DNA from: Reticulitermes lucifugus
Lineage: Eukaryota; Arthropoda; Insecta; Blattodea; Rhinotermitidae
Length of the DNA: 64,000 nt
Direction: 5' to 3'
Assembly: GCA_026260175.1 (NCBI GenBank)
Contig: JAKCWW010000458.1
Span: 18,561-82,560, forward strand
The translations under genes were made by a program, and so were the position numbers. The notes beneath the pieces are model-generated. The model saw only the letters and a program-made list of their open reading frames with translations, was not told where the DNA came from and searched no databases. Positions 1 to 11,712 of this stretch are shown one piece after another (the first letter of the stretch is position 1; every line of letters starts with the position of its first letter).

Positions 1-440
1 ATCTCAGAACTATAGTATCAAGAAAGTGAATGCACACGCCATCTTTTGACAAATTTCAGAACAATAGTATCAAGAAAGTGAATGCCCACGCCATCTGTTG
101 ACATGTTTGTACTAAAGCTTTCGACTGAAATTTTTGCTTCCATCTTCAGGATATTTTTACAATTCACAATTTAGAATTTTTGTAATCTGAAAAATTTTGT
201 CCAGCCATCCGGAAAAATCCCTGAAGGGATCAAAAATTTTAGTCGAAAGCCTTAGTACAAACATTTTTCAACAGATGGCGTGGGCATTCACTTTCTTGAT
301 ACTAGTTCTGAGATTTGTCAAAAGATGGCGTGTGCATTCACTTTCTTGATGCTATAGTTCTGAGATTTGTCAAAAGATGGCGTGGGCATTCACTTTCTTG
401 ATACTATAGTTCTGTGACTTGTCAGAAGATGGCGTGTGCA
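1..440. mobile_element. Foldback element with tandem repeats in its arms (left end cut by window)
   Basis: A unit of about 50-53 bp (gatggcgtgtgcattcactt...ttctgagatttgtcaaa) is repeated about four times on + (268-445) and at least twice in inverse orientation (1-113). The arms meet around 180-230. Each inner arm end holds CTGAAG...GTCGAAAGC(T/C)TTAGTAC, minus strand near 107-152 and plus near 222-262. No coding capacity is seen. Confidence 0.7.
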
Positions 441-1700
441 TTCATTTCCCGCGAAAATTAATTCCTACTGCCGCCAATAGATGTCACCCCACTATTTAAT
501 TCCATACCATAAGCCCCGCAACACCGTATTTGCGCTTTATACTGGCAGATTATGTACAACAAAAAAAACCAATGTTTGAGGGTGGGACTGCAAGGAAGGG
601 CATATTCTAGGCAAATAAAAGACTTGGAGGACATGATATAAACAGGAAGTAAATCAACATATAGAAAAATTGGGAGGAAAATGGAGGATAGAGAAACCAT
701 CAATAAAAAAATTACAGAAGAAAGGATGGATCAACCAGACTGGCAGCTTCATTTATGGGCAGGAATAAAAGACAACGGAAAAGTAATGTAAAGGTGACGT
801 CTTCAAGGTAGAAAAGATAAAAATAGATGAAATTGGAAGTAGAAAGACTGAAAACAAGAGGTACTAAAATAATGTACAAAGGCAGGATTTATGGCAGGGT
901 ACAAGGAAATAACAATACATGTTTGTACAGTTTCTTTATTTCCTTCATATACTTGACATATATTCAAGTGTATTACATACCTGGGTTACTCTGTCCTCGT
1001 AGTGCCGGAAGAGATGTTAAGAGATAAAGGAAAGCAGTGGAATGCAATAATGAGGATCGAGACATGGCATTGAATAAAGAAAAAACTGAGTGGTTATATG
1101 AAGGTATTGAATTAGATGGAAGACAGATGTGGAGAACATGCAAGAACAGGGAAGGGAAGAAATTAACATAAGGGAAGGAAGCAGCAGACAAAAAAACATC
1201 AACGGAAGGCAATACGTAAAATTAATATATACAAAGGAATGGACACTAATAAAAGTACAGGGTAAGATGTGGGGGGAGGTGGGATCTTGGCCTCTTCCAG
1301 GTACAGTTGGGCATTACAGTGTCTCTGCATGGGAGAAAAACAACACGAAGACCACCTACCTTCATGCCTACAGGCATTGTGTGTGGGAGGTGGGGGAACT
1401 TTGTGCCCTGTGCATTTTAGGTATAAGGGCATTAAAAGCACTTTATTTTTCTCTGCCTGTCATCACTAACAACGCACAAACTGAGTGTGGTACACTTTGA
1501 GATGGTTAAGTAATCTGGATAACTTTTTCATTTTAAGCCTTTTGTCAGATTTGGTATGACTTAAGTAACTTATATGAGCACTACCACACAGGAAGTTACA
1601 TTCTCATAAATATAATAAAAATTCACAGCTGCTGGGGCCTGAATACCTTCTTACATCATGAAACTGAGAAACATGTCTTTGACAGACTTTACAGGGATCC
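440..1700. other. No gene or repeat recognised
   Basis: AT-rich sequence with only short, uncharacterised open frames; nothing resembles a known protein, RNA or repeat. Confidence 0.4.
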
Positions 1701-1784
1701 AGCAAGATACATGGTATGTATATATATATTATGCAGACAAATGTACAGTTTTAAGGTTTTTAACACAATTTTCATTAAATGCTG

Positions 1785-1825
1785 CCCAACATATTTCTAG
1801 CCTATATAAGGCTCATCTTCACGGG
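1785..1825 (-). ncRNA. Hammerhead-like hairpin, left arm, C3-to-G variant
   Basis: The mirror copy of 1931-1971 reads CCCGTGAAGAT, helix II AGCCT/AGGCT, GAAATATGTTGGG. The core C is G and GAAAC has become GAAAT. Confidence 0.4.
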
Positions 1826-1930
1826 CTCTTTCGTTGAAATATCAATAACCAAGTACATCTAACAGCATTTTAAGAATTTTATATACTTTTTAATACCAAT
1901 AATATAGCTGTTGTAATTTCAATGAAAGAT

Positions 1931-1971
1931 CCCCTGAAGATGAGCCTTATATAGGCTAGAAACATGTTGGG
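1931..1971 (+). ncRNA. Hammerhead-like hairpin, right arm of the 342-bp element
   Basis: Helix I CCC/GGG, CTGAAGA at 1934-1940, helix II AGCCT/AGGCT, GAAAC at 1959-1963, then ATGTT before GGG. The helix II base next to the core is a G/A mismatch. Confidence 0.45.
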
Positions 1972-2282
1972 CAGCATTTAATAAAAATTGTGTTAACAAT
2001 CATAAAACAGTGTACATTTGTCTGCATAAGATATATATAATTAAAAATGTACGGTACAAGTAACATGGTATGTACTGCACAATACTTGTGGAGCTCATGT
2101 CCACCAGATTTAAAGTGGACTCTTAACATACAGCAGAACAGAAATTGTGTAAATGAAATACAGCATTTGAATGCCACTTAAGTCATTTTTGTGATACTGT
2201 TTGAAAATGAAAAATATGGCATTACTTTCAGTATTTTGCTTTGACATTATGACCTGAAATGGCTCTTAATTGTGCCTGACAA

Positions 2283-2420
2283 GATGGACAGCTAGGGTTT
2301 GATTATGAACAGGGATACTGGGTGTCCTCTTTGCTGTCATCTCCAGACAGGCTCTGGGCCCATCAAGTCTCTTCTCCAGTGGACACTGTCAGCTCTTTTC
2401 CAGCATGAGGCTTATCACTT
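2283..2420 (+). repeat. Decayed tRNA-type SINE copy
   Basis: The body GCTCTGGGCCCATCAAGTCT aligns with the SINE family at 60548, 44262 and 5513 (GCTCTGGGGCCCAGCAAGTC). The head retains only a weak GGGTTTGATT-like B box. Confidence 0.5.
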
Positions 2421-5400
2421 ACTTGAATCTAATGCATTACACAGACTACATTACATAGAATGAAGAATGAATAAATATACATATAATTATATGTATAATT
2501 TTACTTCTATATTTCTACACATTATATGCAATAAAAACTCTACTGATAATAATAGGAAAACCTGATAAAAACCTTGCAATTCACAACCTAGGCAAGGGTG
2601 TTCATATGTTTAGAAAGTTTTTACAAGATGTAACTTATGTCTCCATAAACATACAGCTCAGAAGGTTTCAGAATTGCTTTGGCAGTTTACCTAGGCTTTG
2701 CCAGGGAAAGGGTTAAACATGTTCTTTCCAAATGTCTCTGCAGGAAACATGTTGCCTGCAACCTACAGGTAAATCAGGCCTCTTGTAGACTGAAGATTGG
2801 ACTTATGTTCCTTGAAGCTACGCATATTTTTATTGGTACTGCAAAAACTTCCATACTAACAACAATTAATTTTCTTTGAAAATATGCTTGTGCTTCCTAC
2901 TAAGTTCCCCTATTATATATTTATATTTATATATACTGAATTGGCAGGTTGCTGTCATCCGAAGTTATTTCAATTGGAAACAAGGAAAATAAAATTTCCA
3001 ACCTCCTCTATTGTCTTTGCATCATACACTTCATGTGGTGTGTACTGTGGAGTAACCTGGCCCTGCTACCCAACAGTGGTCTGTTCGAATGACATAGCAG
3101 AGGCCTGGACCAGTATCGGTAGCTCAGAAAGGTTACCCAACATTAAAAGCTGGAAAAATGTCCACGAAATGCATACAATCAGTACACACTGGCTGCCCTC
3201 AGTAGTACTGAGAATGAAGTTGTACGGAGTTCAGCAGAAAGTGAAGCAGCGCCCAACTTTAATGGACAATAGACATGTGGAAGAAGTGAACTAATTACAT
3301 TTTTAATGTAATACAATATTAATTTAGTGTGTGTAATTTCAATAGCTACACACATTTTCATTTCCTTGATTTTACATTCATTTGAAATGGTCCCTTCAGA
3401 AACATAAAATCCAAGTTTCACTATATATACAGTGAACGCAGAGGCAGCAGCATGCTCCTCCAAAACTTATTACCAATTTACCAATCATCATATCTCACAA
3501 GACCGGAATCTTCACCAGCAACAATGCGAGAACCTCAAACTTCATTAGTGGAATTTCATCTCCATGCTTCACTGCTCAGTGGTTCGAAAAGACGCCAGCA
3601 ATTCACTGTGAAATACTGGAAAATGTATGTTGCATGTTTGTTCACAGCTGGATACAGCTCAAGTGTACACATGACAATATGGGTCAAACTTGATGTCTGA
3701 TGGGTTTTCATGCGACTTAAAAAAAGGGGGGGGGGTAATTATTTGAATTCTACAGCGTTTCTTTTTTATGTCTGCACTTTAAATAATATTCTTGCCAAGT
3801 CATGTATGTTAGTGCAAACTATGTTACATTTCAATAAGAATATAAAATTGATTACATTAACTCAAGGAAGATTATTACAATATAACAAAGACGTCATTTC
3901 ATAACTTGTGGTGAGCGACAAGATTGTTACTACAGTATGCTGACAAGTACCAACTTCTAGAATGAGATGCATCAGCAGGGAGGTATGGTAGTTAATGGCA
4001 GAGATGCACAAAGTCATTAAAATCTTAAGAACATGTAGGACAGCTCATACACTTGCTGGAAACCAAATTTGGGAATCATTCTGAGAACGTGACTTGCATA
4101 TTAACTGAGAATCTTCTACGACCACTTGAAAGGTACTGTAGCGTGTGTTGTTAGGGTAAATTAACAGGGCCTGGTTTTAGGGTACATGTGCACAAACAGT
4201 AAAATTACCGAAATGTGTCCTGCAGACCCAGAGCAGTTGGTTTTATGTCCAATGTAAATTTCCAAAATATGAAGTACAGTCAGGTGACTGAAATGCCCCT
4301 CATGCCCACTATGCTATGTGTAGAAAATTAAATGTTGCTAGCATATTCCTGGTGGGCAGTCTTTCTGATGTTTCAATGTCTTTGTTGTATTCTGACTGGA
4401 TGACATTCCTAAATTCATTCCAAGCCTAATAATATGTGTATGCGGACTGGCTATTCCCTGGGTTCAAGGTTCACAGTGAAAATCAGAATATTTTGTTTGC
4501 TTTCCTCAGAAGAGCTACAAAATGTGCTGGCCAGTGAGCTCTACTGCCCCCAGCTGTTTTTAGTGATCTTCAAAAGAGAAGGGTGGGTAGTGTGAGGTTT
4601 AAACTTTGGCAACATGCTACTGATCACTGTGCTGTATTAAGGGTCCTGTCACTGCCAGAAGGGAGTAAGGACTGATCTTATATACACATGTACTTTATTG
4701 TTACTGAAACACCTTTTGAGAGACTTTCATATCATCAACAAACTCCTCTGGGATGTCATAGTATGTTATGTTGTAGCCAACACTGATGTTCCTCTATAAC
4801 AGTACTCACCTACCACAGTGCAGAGTGACATCCCATTTGACCATAACCTTCATCTCTCTCTCAGGACTTCACATCTGTAAGCAATTTATTGCTATTCTCA
4901 GGTACTTGGTTCCCATTGCTGGCTAGATCCTAAGGATGGAGGCAGTAAGTTGCTATAGACTACATTATTCTGATTCTTACTTTCCTTGCTCACAGGTTGC
5001 AGAGCCTTAAGAAAAGTGGCACATTATGGGACAGTGCACAATAGGATTTCCACATTTCAACAGCAATACACACGACAAAATGTAAGCCATCTATTGTTCA
5101 CTCCCGTGTCATTTATGCCTCCTATATTACATAAGTGCTACAATCAAATTTCCTCTTCAGCATATTAGTGTCTACTTCTGTAACAATGTACATTTTAGAG
5201 CCACAATGTCAAGTGCTGACTTGAGATCAACAGTTGTGAAAGAATAATGGCATGTACTTGTGCTCAGGGAATAGGGTACATGTTAGTCTAAGTGGTTTTC
5301 CTGTAGAAATAGAAATAGAATTATGTGCAGTCTTGAAATGTGCCATTTTTTCCTGGCGATGTAGACACATCCTCTCCAGCACAGGTCTCTTGTTACCCCT

Positions 5401-5512
5401 CAACCCCCTCTCTGCAAAACAAAAATCTGCGATTAGATTCACATTAATTATTGCAAAATGTCTAGATAAAATATAGAACAACATTATATCTAAAACTCCT
5501 ACAAAACAAAGT
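2421..5512. other. Intergenic, nothing firmly identified
   Basis: Holds several open frames up to 136 codons (2884-3294), none with a recognisable domain, plus a G10 run near 3727 and a fragment near 4935 (aaggatggaggcagtaa) resembling the PLE-type hairpin family seen at 34720. Confidence 0.35.
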
Positions 5513-5807
5513 GGGGCGCCAGGATAGCATAATGAGTGTAGTGACTTGACTACGGGCTGAATGATCCAGGTTGAATTCCCAGCAGGGATAAGGGATTCAG
5601 CTCTTCTAAAAAATGTCCAAATTAGCTCTGCGGCTCACTGGACCTCCTATTCAACTGGTACTGGGAATTCTTTCCTGGGCACTAAAAGGGGCCTGGATGA
5701 CAAACTGACCACCGTCCTCCATATATTGACAAGGTCAGATATGAGCAGGGCTACACTTAAATTCCCCCAGTATGCTTGGATGGCATGGCCTCACTTTACA
5801 AAAAATT
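5513..5807 (+). repeat. tRNA-derived SINE
   Basis: The head (AGCATAATGAGTGTAGTGAC ... CCAGGTTGAATTCCC) looks like degenerate Pol III A and B boxes. The body AGCTCTGCGGCTCACTGGAC is shared with the other copies and the sequence ends near GGCATGGCCTCACTTTAC. Confidence 0.6.
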
Positions 5808-5821
5808 GAGAAGTGGTCACT

Positions 5822-5884
5822 TGGGCTTAAATCTCATGTCTGTCAAATGCTACACTGATATGCTAATCACTATGCCACTAGGGG
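5822..5884 (-). repeat. tRNA-like SINE head fragment
   Basis: On the minus strand, TGGCATAGTGATTAGC is a good Pol III A box and is followed by GAGATTTAAGCCC, a weak B box. It abuts the plus-strand SINE. Confidence 0.35.
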
Positions 5885-6261
5885 CAGCTACAGATGACTG
5901 ACGTATCTGCACTTCTGTTCCCTGCATCTTCCAGTACAGGACGTCATATAAAGCCCAGTGTCTAAGTTTGCTGTGAGCTGTTTTCTTGAATACACTCAGT
6001 TTTATAATGATCCTATTTTCTTATTTGTGAATGGTATCTCCTTTTATCTCATTGTGTTATGTGGTGCTCACAGTCTCTGTGGGTACCACTGACATAACAG
6101 TGAGATAAAGGAGAAATAATTCACAAAGAAGAAAGCAAGATAACTAGATAATCAGTCAGTACTTGACACAAGTTTGCCAGCCAATCAAGACATGAGCTCC
6201 ATAATATTGCCTATACTGTTATATCAATGGGAATGTAAGTTGGTGTGCACTGTCAGTCAGC

Positions 6262-6330
6262 TGTAGTTTCCCTTGTGGTCTAGTGGTTAATGTTATTGAA
6301 TTGGTGAAAGTGATGTCTGATCAGAAAATA
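6262..6330 (+). repeat. tRNA-like A-box fragment
   Basis: TGGTCTAGTGGTTAATG is a strong tRNA A-box pattern, but no intact B box or cloverleaf follows, so I read it as a SINE remnant, not a tRNA gene. Confidence 0.3.
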
Positions 6331-6594
6331 TTTTAACTACTATAGTCCTTTCATGTTAAATGGTTGATAGTTAAAAGCTTTAATACATCCCAGTTATATG
6401 TTCACTCATAAAGTGTGGCTCTGTTAAAGAATACGTGATTTAATGTGGAGGCACAGATAAAAAATTAAGTTTAAATATTGTAGAAAGAATTTAAAGGTGT
6501 ATGTGGAGAATTATGCATTATTTTGAGTATAGGTTCTTTTGTGTAGGAAGAGTAAATTCCACGTTTTTGTGCTTGTGATTTTTTGTGTATGTTC

Positions 6595-6720
6595 AAGGGC
6601 AACTTGCTGCTTCTATCAGCAGCACTTAGTTATACTGAAGGTACAAGCTGTATCATCATAAGATGCAACTTGTACCTCGAACATAACAAGGTCCTGATGA
6701 TGGCAGCAGTAACACTTTTC
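6595..6720. repeat. Short imperfect inverted repeat with hairpin
   Basis: AGGTACAAGCTG pairs with CAACTTGTACCT (6640-6676), inside outer arms around tgctgcttctatcagcag and ctgatgatggcagcag. It resembles the other foldback remnants, but the GAAAC box is lost. Confidence 0.35.
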
Positions 6721-7451
6721 TATTAGTGTAAGTGTAAATTATAGAGTTCTCAATTTTTTCCCAGGTTTGGGAGAACACTCAAGAGTCATGGATAGCTTGG
6801 CACTGGGGAGGATGTGTGCAGCGTCTGTGGACATAGACCATTCTTCCACCAACCCCCACAAGTTTAGTTAAAGAGAGGACACCAATGAGAGTGCGCTCAG
6901 GGACTTCCAATTCCTACAGCAACACAAAATCTTTTCCGATTCACACAGGCATTAATATGAAGTGGGCAATATTTTTGTCCAATTTTAAGCAAAATTGTGA
7001 CAAAAATTCTGTTACAGATTTACTAAAATGCCTTAGTTCTCAAGCTGTTACATAAGACCATACATGCATGGTGAAGTCAACAGTTGCATTTTTGCAGCCT
7101 TTTACAGTCAACTCACCAACAATGAATGGTATCACATTCTGAACATGCCCATGTTAGCACCTGACATGATATGCACATCCAGTATACTACAGTGCAATAA
7201 CAGGGCCATATGGTGAAACTTGTAGGTTCTCCAGCCTGTCCACAGTTAATGTCCTCCCTCTCTATGATACAGAGAATGATGAGGGACCATCTGCACTGTT
7301 CAGCCATGCTCAGTACATGACCTAATGCTTCATGAACTGTACCAGTGATTTTATCACCCAAGTCTCTCTAACACTGTGCACAAACAATATAAAATTCTAA
7401 ATTACTATCCACTAGGCAACACAACTCATTACAATTAAAACTAATACAATG

Positions 7452-7622
7452 TCTGCTGTTTAAAACTGTATGGATCATGCATACAAACATCTATTCCGAT
7501 CACGTATAGAGATCTCGTCCTGGTGGAGCGTATGCAGTGTATCATGTATACTTCACCACTCGAACTGACACAGGATACGACAGATGTTTGTATGCATGAT
7601 CCATACAGCTATAAACTGCAAT
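7452..7622. mobile_element. MITE with near-perfect terminal inverted repeats
   Basis: A perfect 27-bp inverted repeat (7466-7492 against 7582-7608) starts CTGTATGGATCATGCATACA. Imperfect pairing extends it to about 40 bp. The loop is about 90 bp with no coding capacity. Confidence 0.65.
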
Positions 7623-7798
7623 ACCTGCAATGGCTTATTTTTAATACTTTTAATACTATTAATAATACAACACTGTAAATTTATGGTTAATAATTTTATG
7701 TACTTTAGAATTTTAATGTTTAATATTTATTCATTTCTGTAAAGGCGACATAATAACTAGATTGGTGTGTTGCATCCATATGCCTTTGTATTGAACGG

Positions 7799-7838
7799 CC
7801 CCCTGATGATGGCACCTTGGAGCTGAAATATGTAGGGG
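7799..7838 (+). ncRNA. Hammerhead-ribozyme-like hairpin, solo copy
   Basis: Helix I CCCC/GGGG (7799-7802, 7835-7838), CTGATGA at 7803-7809, an extra T, helix II GGCACC/GGAGCT, then GAAATATGTA. It matches the 46812 copy except that the C after GAAA is lost. Likely a decayed solo terminal repeat. Confidence 0.45.
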
Positions 7839-8040
7839 TTTTTATAGAAGCTTACTGATGTATTTTATCCAGTACATGAGTTGGTTGATGTAATAATAAC
7901 CTATTACTGTCCTTATCCAGAGCAGCTGACATACATCAACACCGTTTTCTGTAATTTAACAACGTAATTGTTCCTACGTCTTTACTATTTCTCAAGCCTT
8001 GGGCAACGGAAAGGCCTACACGCACAGATCGTACATGCGT

Positions 8041-8670
8041 GCAGACAAAACAGTAATTACCTGCTTACTTGTAATATCGTATTTCGCATTTAAACACACT
8101 TTTTAAACCTTCCTTCTGCCACTGTAAATAACAAATAACTTACATTAAACGTCCGTTAAAACTTTCATCCACCAGCTTCCAAAATGGCGCCCACGTACAA
8201 TTTTCATCTACGTATATTCTTATTGGTTGGAAACACATACGATTACGTAACAAATTAAATATTGCTGGAAATGTTTGACGTTCTTCTTCCAGCATTAGTC
8301 ATTATCTACCTACTTGTAACAGTGTATTTCACATTTCAACACTTTTTATAACATACTTCTTTCTGTCAGGATAAATAACAACGAACTTCGAAATTTTTTA
8401 TTTCAGGCTTCCGCCGCGATGTTGATGAGATCTGCGCTCTTCTGGGATATTACGCGGAGTCGTGTCGTAATTGTTTACCGACGTTTCGGGACTACGTATC
8501 GGTCCCATCTTCACGGGCCAAGAGTCCGAGTAGGAAGTCAAACGTCCACTACAGCTTCCATCCATTACCTTCCAAAATGGCACCCATGTAAAATTTTCAC
8601 GTAAGTTCTTATTGGTTGAAGACATGGATACGATTAGGTAAAGCATTGACGTTCCTCTCCCCGCAGTTAG
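8041..8670. repeat. Two diverged tandem repeats, second one interrupted
   Basis: Sequence from about 8050-8294 is repeated at 8295-8402 and 8538-8665 (for example TTCCAAAATGGC(G/A)CCCA(C/T)GTA and TTATTGGTTG in both). The second copy is split by about 135 bp (8403-8537) that carries a hammerhead-like hairpin. Confidence 0.55.
8478..8516 (-). ncRNA. Hammerhead-like hairpin, C3-to-G variant
   Basis: The minus strand reads CCCGTGAAGAT, then helix II GGGAC/GTCCC closing an 8-9 base loop, then GAAACGTCGGTA. Helix II is perfect but the first core C is G, which should inactivate a true hammerhead. Confidence 0.4.
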
Positions 8671-8914
8671 CCACAGACAACAGCGCACTCTAGAGATGAA
8701 AGGTATGTGGAGGTTACATGGCGTAGATTTAGAACCCATGCTCTCTGCCACGGGCTCTAAATCACTCCAGGAAGCGGAGTGGTTTCTGAGAGGCTAATAA
8801 TGTAACCAAGAAATTCCCCACATTTTATGATACCCAAAGGTTGACGTATACGTTCTTCTGAGATATGACGCTGCGTCCTACCCAGTACAGCGGAGGCCTC
8901 AGCTACAATACTGT

Positions 8915-9210
8915 TAAAATTCTAAAACCTCGCAACACGAAAGCGTATGATCATGTTCACAAGGCCGGCCATTGATACCTATAATGTACAGATTAATCCA
9001 TTCCACGCACTCATTTTATTTCCGTGAAATCTATTTTAATAGTAACTTCCAATCTATGCCTACGTCTTGCAAGTGGTCTCTAGCATTCGGATTTTCCCGC
9101 CAAAGCCCTCGATGCATTTTCAACCCCCTGTAACTTTCACGTGTCTCGTTCATCTATCTCCTTAATTCTGTCATCTTAACCATATTTTGTGGTGCATACA
9201 AATCATGATG
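8915..9210 (-). pseudogene. LINE reverse-transcriptase ORF tail, decayed copy 1
   Basis: On the minus strand, with frameshifts and stops, it reads like the common LINE C-terminal tail (RPLARRRHRLEVTIKIDFTE, then a broken VNMIIRFRVAR-like end). The same block recurs at 12480-12705. Class assignment is from memory of the RPLGRPRRRWEDNIKMDL tail. Confidence 0.55.
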
Positions 9211-10318
9211 CTCCTCACTACATAATACGTAAGACTTTGCCTATTATTATACAGTGACCACACGTGGTACAGTTTATTGTTGGGGTACTCACCAAATTCT
9301 GGAAAAGCTCAACTGCAGCTCCTGAAGATGTGGGTGGTACATTCCTCTGATAATCACAAATTATAAGATGCCATATCCCAGTACACCATAATATGAATGC
9401 ACAGATATGTACATGTCAGATCATATCATACACATTTCACACAGAAGCAAACAGCAGCAGGTTCCTAGGGATAAGGTGTGGAAGTACTAGTCATAGACAG
9501 GCTTTATTGCTATGGTTCATTATTACAACACCTTTGTTGTTCCAGAAAGAAATGCCTGATATTCTAAAAAATTAACAGTTTCAATGGTTTTAATAAATCA
9601 GCGGTACAACAAAATGATCATCTGGACCTGTTAGTCAAGATTTTAGCCTATCACTTTACCTCAAAAAAGATGTTAATTTATACGACGACAAATAATTCCA
9701 GAACAGAAAACAATGTCTCTATACACCACACTTTATAGAAATATCATTTCTATATTATTTATTTACTTAAGCACTTGCCATTGGAGACATTAACTGAAAA
9801 GAATTTGCGAAAATAGTCATGGTCTAATTCCAGGTACCATCCTGGCATTTACTAGCGAGAAACTGGGAAATTCAAAAATGTCTCAGGCAAGGTTCCCTAT
9901 ATCTGGCTAAACATCTGAACCTCTGACTTCAAAAAATTCAAAGCGGAAGTGCTCGTACTTGAATGTCATTTTTCTATCAGTGCATCAAGAAAACACAAAC
10001 ACATTTCAATACTAGAGCTTGGAATCATATTTACCGATAGGCATTTTCACATTTTGGTCAAGACAGGCACCTTCAATAATGAACACACAGTACCAGGAAA
10101 CAGAAATGGAATGGCAAAACTGAATAAATAAGCATATTCATTGTCACACTTTGAATTTTTTAATAAGCAAAGTAAGATTGAAGTATTCCCACATATTTTC
10201 GACACTATACAGAATTCACACACATTTCATTTATACTAGTATACAGGCTACTGAACAGATAACCACACTTTTTTCTGAATTATACCCAAATTTTCTGGAT
10301 GTGTGTGTGTGTTGCTGA

Positions 10319-10672
10319 CATAGACGCATCCAGAATTTTTTTTTGGTGGGGGCTGACTCTGAGGCTACATATAATTTATGTTTGACTTTAAAAACTATTT
10401 TATGAAAATCATGTAAAAATCTCTGAGCTGACATCTAGTTAGGTTACATGTAAAATTAAAACTGAAAAAGAAAAAAAATATATACATATTCGTCAGTTTA
10501 ACATTTTTCATTATACCAAATGTACTAGTCATCAGCCAATTTCAGTGGCTGATTTAGGCTGAAGTGTGTATCATGTAAAACCTTTGATATTATCGTGTCT
10601 ACAAAATCTGTGCTTTTAGAATTACACTCTGTGGGGGGCTGCAGCCCAGCAGCCTCATTGGGTGCGCCAATG
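10319..10672. mobile_element. hAT-type MITE, 354 bp, with 8-bp target duplication
   Basis: The left end CATAGACGCATCCA pairs with the inverse of the right end (CATTGGCGCACCCA), 11 of 14 bases, like hAT termini CAGTGGCGTA.CC. Poly-T/G tracts lie just inside, as usual for these elements. Flanks gttgctga (10311-10318) and cttgctga (10673-10680) match 7 of 8, fitting the 8-bp hAT duplication. No transposase. Confidence 0.65.
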
Positions 10673-11382
10673 CTTGCTGACACACACACACACACATATT
10701 CTAGTAGTATAGGAGAATCAAAACAAAGCACTCATGTACTCTGTGTACTTCAGCAATACTGCTCTACCATACATATCAAAGCTCAGTGCCAACATGAGCA
10801 AATTTATATAGTGAGCATTTCAAAGCTCCACAAATAGCATGCGCCCTCCTTGACACTGCTACCAATATAATACAATACTTTAATTTTGGTATCGTGGATG
10901 ATGCATATGTACTGGAGCAGGCAGGAAGACATATGTATTGTTTGCAAGCATACACTGAGGTAAGAAATGAACACATCTTTTGTCTTTATGTACTCAATCT
11001 CATAATCCACTGTGATTATAATACAGCTAACCTCAACTTGATCACCAAGACAGAGTATACACACACTTCCCATGAATCCACATACATGTCCAGACACAAA
11101 AAAGTTATTTCAAATTGAAGGATGTTAGTGTCACGCAGTAGAACACACATTTAATGTAGCTTTGGGAGGATAGTTTAAAATTTAAATGAAGGAAATTTAA
11201 CAAGATTGACTTTTGATTACTGTTCCCAAGCCTTAAATGAGGGAACATTACACACAATTCTGTCATGTATAAATAAGCTGATTAGCCACAGCCTAAACTA
11301 CAGAAAAGTACATCTGTTTAATAATTCACCTCATTTTCATCACATAGAAGTATCTAGTAACCACTATTTACAATTTATTTCT

Positions 11383-11712
11383 TACTACTAGTATCGGCAG
11401 GGAAACTGCCATCTTTAGTTGATTACATTAACTTAAGAACTCAAACTTACAGTTACAATGCAATGTTTGCAGTACCCGCAATTGTAAATTGATGAACTGT
11501 AGTGAATTGGAGCAGATGGAACCCACACTTCAATGCATTTTGAGTATTATCTGCAAGTGAGTATACCATCTGCTACAGTTCACTACAACCCATCAATACA
11601 CTATGCCTAATAGAGTTAACAAACATTGCACTGTAATAGTAATTTTTAGGATTTCAATTCATATTATTGCCTACAGATGGCAGTTTCCTGCTAAAATCAG
11701 TAGCTAAAGTTA
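11383..11712. mobile_element. Foldback/MITE with long inverted arms
   Basis: GGCAGGGAAACTGCCATCT (11397 on) pairs with AGATGGCAGTTTCCTGCT (11675 on). Further paired blocks lie inward (GCAATGTTTG; GTAGTGAA..; GCAGATGG), giving arms of about 150 bp. No target duplication recognised. Confidence 0.55.

Larger units (their letters stand above)
1721..2062. mobile_element. 342-bp inverted-repeat element with 12-bp target duplication
   Basis: ACATGGTATGTA occurs perfectly at 1709-1720 and 2063-2074, flanking arms of about 125 bp (1730-1845 against 1912-2033). Each arm carries the hammerhead-like hairpin (minus 1785-1825, plus 1931-1971). No ORF; non-autonomous, of the type expected for paired Penelope-like terminal repeats. 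Confidence 0.75.

Noticed and set aside
2884-3294. 136-codon plus-strand frame
   Set aside because: No domain or coding bias recognised; sequence looks like ordinary intergenic DNA.
6262-6330. tRNA gene
   Set aside because: Good A box but no B box, no cloverleaf and no acceptor stem; better explained as a SINE remnant.
9318-9345. CTCCTGAAGATGTGGG as another hammerhead-like hairpin
   Set aside because: No GAAA box or closing helix follows at the expected distance.
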